This document shows positions 6,286 to 7,027 of a stretch of DNA of 7,027 nt, in pieces. The notes under the pieces were generated by a model, which had not been told where the DNA came from, ran no database searches, and worked only from the letters and a program-made list of their open reading frames with translations. The stretch's first letter is position 1. Every line of letters starts with the position of its first letter. The position numbers were made by a program, and so were the translations under genes. Origin of the DNA: Pyrinomonadaceae bacterium (GTDB taxonomy: Bacteria > Acidobacteriota > Blastocatellia > Pyrinomonadales > Pyrinomonadaceae). The stretch covers positions 1 to 7,027 of the forward strand of contig JACDAW010000289.1 in the NCBI GenBank assembly GCA_013695245.1, in the 5' to 3' direction.

Positions 6286-7027
6286 ATGGGATCAAAACCT
6301 GAGCAACTCGATCTGCTGATCATCGGCGCGGGGCCCGCCGGACTCTCCGCCGCATACGCCGCGAAGGAGGAAGGATTAAACTACCTCGTCATCGAGCGTG
6401 GACTGCTCGCCCACACGATCTACAACTACCCCGTTGGCTGCCCCGTTTTTTCCACAACGGATGAACTGGAGATGCTCCCCAACACGCTTCATCCGGCGCG
6501 TGAGAAACCGACGCGCGAAGAACTGCTCGCTCACTACGTCCGGTTTATGATCGATCAAAACTTGCGCATCAACACTGAAGAGGAAGCCGTTGAGCTTCGC
6601 CGCGAGGATGACAACGAAAGCTTTCTTGTGCGCACGACGCGGGGCGAATATCGCGCGATGCGCGTGCTCGTCGCCGTCGGTGCGATGACGCGCCCGCGCC
6701 GCTTAAATGTTCCCGGCGAAGATTTGCCGAAGGTGCAGCATCGCTTCATCGAGCCGTTTCCCTTTGTGCGTAAACGTGCGCTCGTCGTCGGCGGCGGCAA
6801 CAGTGCGGCGGAAGCGGCGCTCTTTCTCGCCGAGGGCGGAGCGCACACGACGCTCGCCATCTGGCGTAGCGACTGGGAGAACCGCGATCCGAAGGCGGGC
6901 GCAATCAAACAGTGGGTGCGCGAACCGCTCGAACGAGAAATCAAGGAAGGACGCTTGCAAGTCCTACTCTTCAAGCGCGTGGAAGAGATCACTGAACGCG
7001 AAGTGAGAATCGAAACAGACGCGGGCG
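6286..7027 (+). CDS. ypdA: YpdA-family FAD/NAD(P)-dependent oxidoreductase, partial
   Basis: The frame opens with ATG at 6286 and runs off the window end, giving 247 residues of a family usually about 330 long. It shows an FAD-binding Rossmann motif IIGAGPAGL (12-20), VIERG (35-39), the stretch IYNYPVGCPVFSTTDELEM (45-63), which strongly resembles YpdA (IYHYP...FFSSSEKLEI in Bacillus), and a second dinucleotide-binding motif VVGGGNSAAEAALFLAEGG at about 168-186. YpdA (Bdr) in Firmicutes reduces bacillithiol disulfide with NADPH. Its key cysteine sits in GGGPCG; here that position is Ala18, and the only cysteine visible is Cys52. The family call is good, helped by bshC nearby, but disulfide reductase activity by the known mechanism is doubtful. 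There is no strong Shine-Dalgarno site; the gene starts 35 bases after the phzF-like stop and probably shares its transcript. The C-terminus is outside the window. Confidence 0.88.
   Translation, partial: MGSKPEQLDLLIIGAGPAGLSAAYAAKEEGLNYLVIERGLLAHTIYNYPVGCPVFSTTDELEMLPNTLHPAREKPTREELLAHYVRFMIDQNLRINTEEEAVELRREDDNESFLVRTTRGEYRAMRVLVAVGAMTRPRRLNVPGEDLPKVQHRFIEPFPFVRKRALVVGGGNSAAEAALFLAEGGAHTTLAIWRSDWENRDPKAGAIKQWVREPLEREIKEGRLQVLLFKRVEEITEREVRIETDAG

Noticed and set aside
1..7027. Mobile element, CRISPR array or defence island
   Set aside because: I found no transposase or integrase, no flanking long repeats, no regularly spaced repeats and no defence-gene motifs. The genes are housekeeping in kind and similar in codon character.

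Overview
The window looks like an ordinary chromosomal segment of a GC-rich, bacillithiol-using bacterium. Its core is a bacillithiol gene pair: bshC on the minus strand and, across an intergenic region and one further gene, a YpdA-family flavoprotein on the plus strand. Bacillithiol genes outside Firmicutes, an endonuclease-type MutL, and the flavour of the HAD, CheW and small secreted proteins suggest Acidobacteriota, perhaps Blastocatellia. That placement is inference from protein character only. I see no transposase, integrase, phage gene, tRNA, rRNA or CRISPR array.

Layout. Bases 1-176 hold the C-terminal end of a HAD-superfamily hydrolase (+). Bases 314-658 encode a small, very basic secreted protein of unknown function (+) with an unusually strong ribosome binding site. 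It converges on the minus-strand block, and a hairpin at 673-709 between them is a candidate shared terminator. The minus-strand block, in transcription order, is bshC (5075 or 5180 down to 3390), mutL (3386-1281) and a single-domain CheW-like protein (1270-740). The gaps are only 3 and 10 bases, so these are almost certainly co-transcribed, and mutL is probably translationally coupled to bshC.

The roughly 240-base region 5076-5317 separates this block from a divergent plus-strand pair: a PhzF-family isomerase-like gene (5318-6250) and the YpdA-like oxidoreductase (6286 to the end, cut by the window). A good minus-strand TATAAT box overlaps a weaker plus-strand promoter candidate there. The bshC leader carries a cluster of inverted TTCGCT/AGCGAA hexamers and two overlapping hairpins.

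BshC is the enzyme thought to add cysteine to GlcN-malate to finish bacillithiol. YpdA (Bdr) in Firmicutes reduces bacillithiol disulfide with NADPH. Having both sides of the same intergenic region suggests a thiol-redox locus. The YpdA homologue here has alanine where the Firmicutes enzymes have their key cysteine, so its reaction is not certain. MutL and CheW have no evident biochemical link to thiol metabolism. I found no clear evidence for a wholly new system; the points most worth checking are the cysteine-less YpdA, the shared-promoter region with its hexamer cluster, and the repeat-containing secreted protein.
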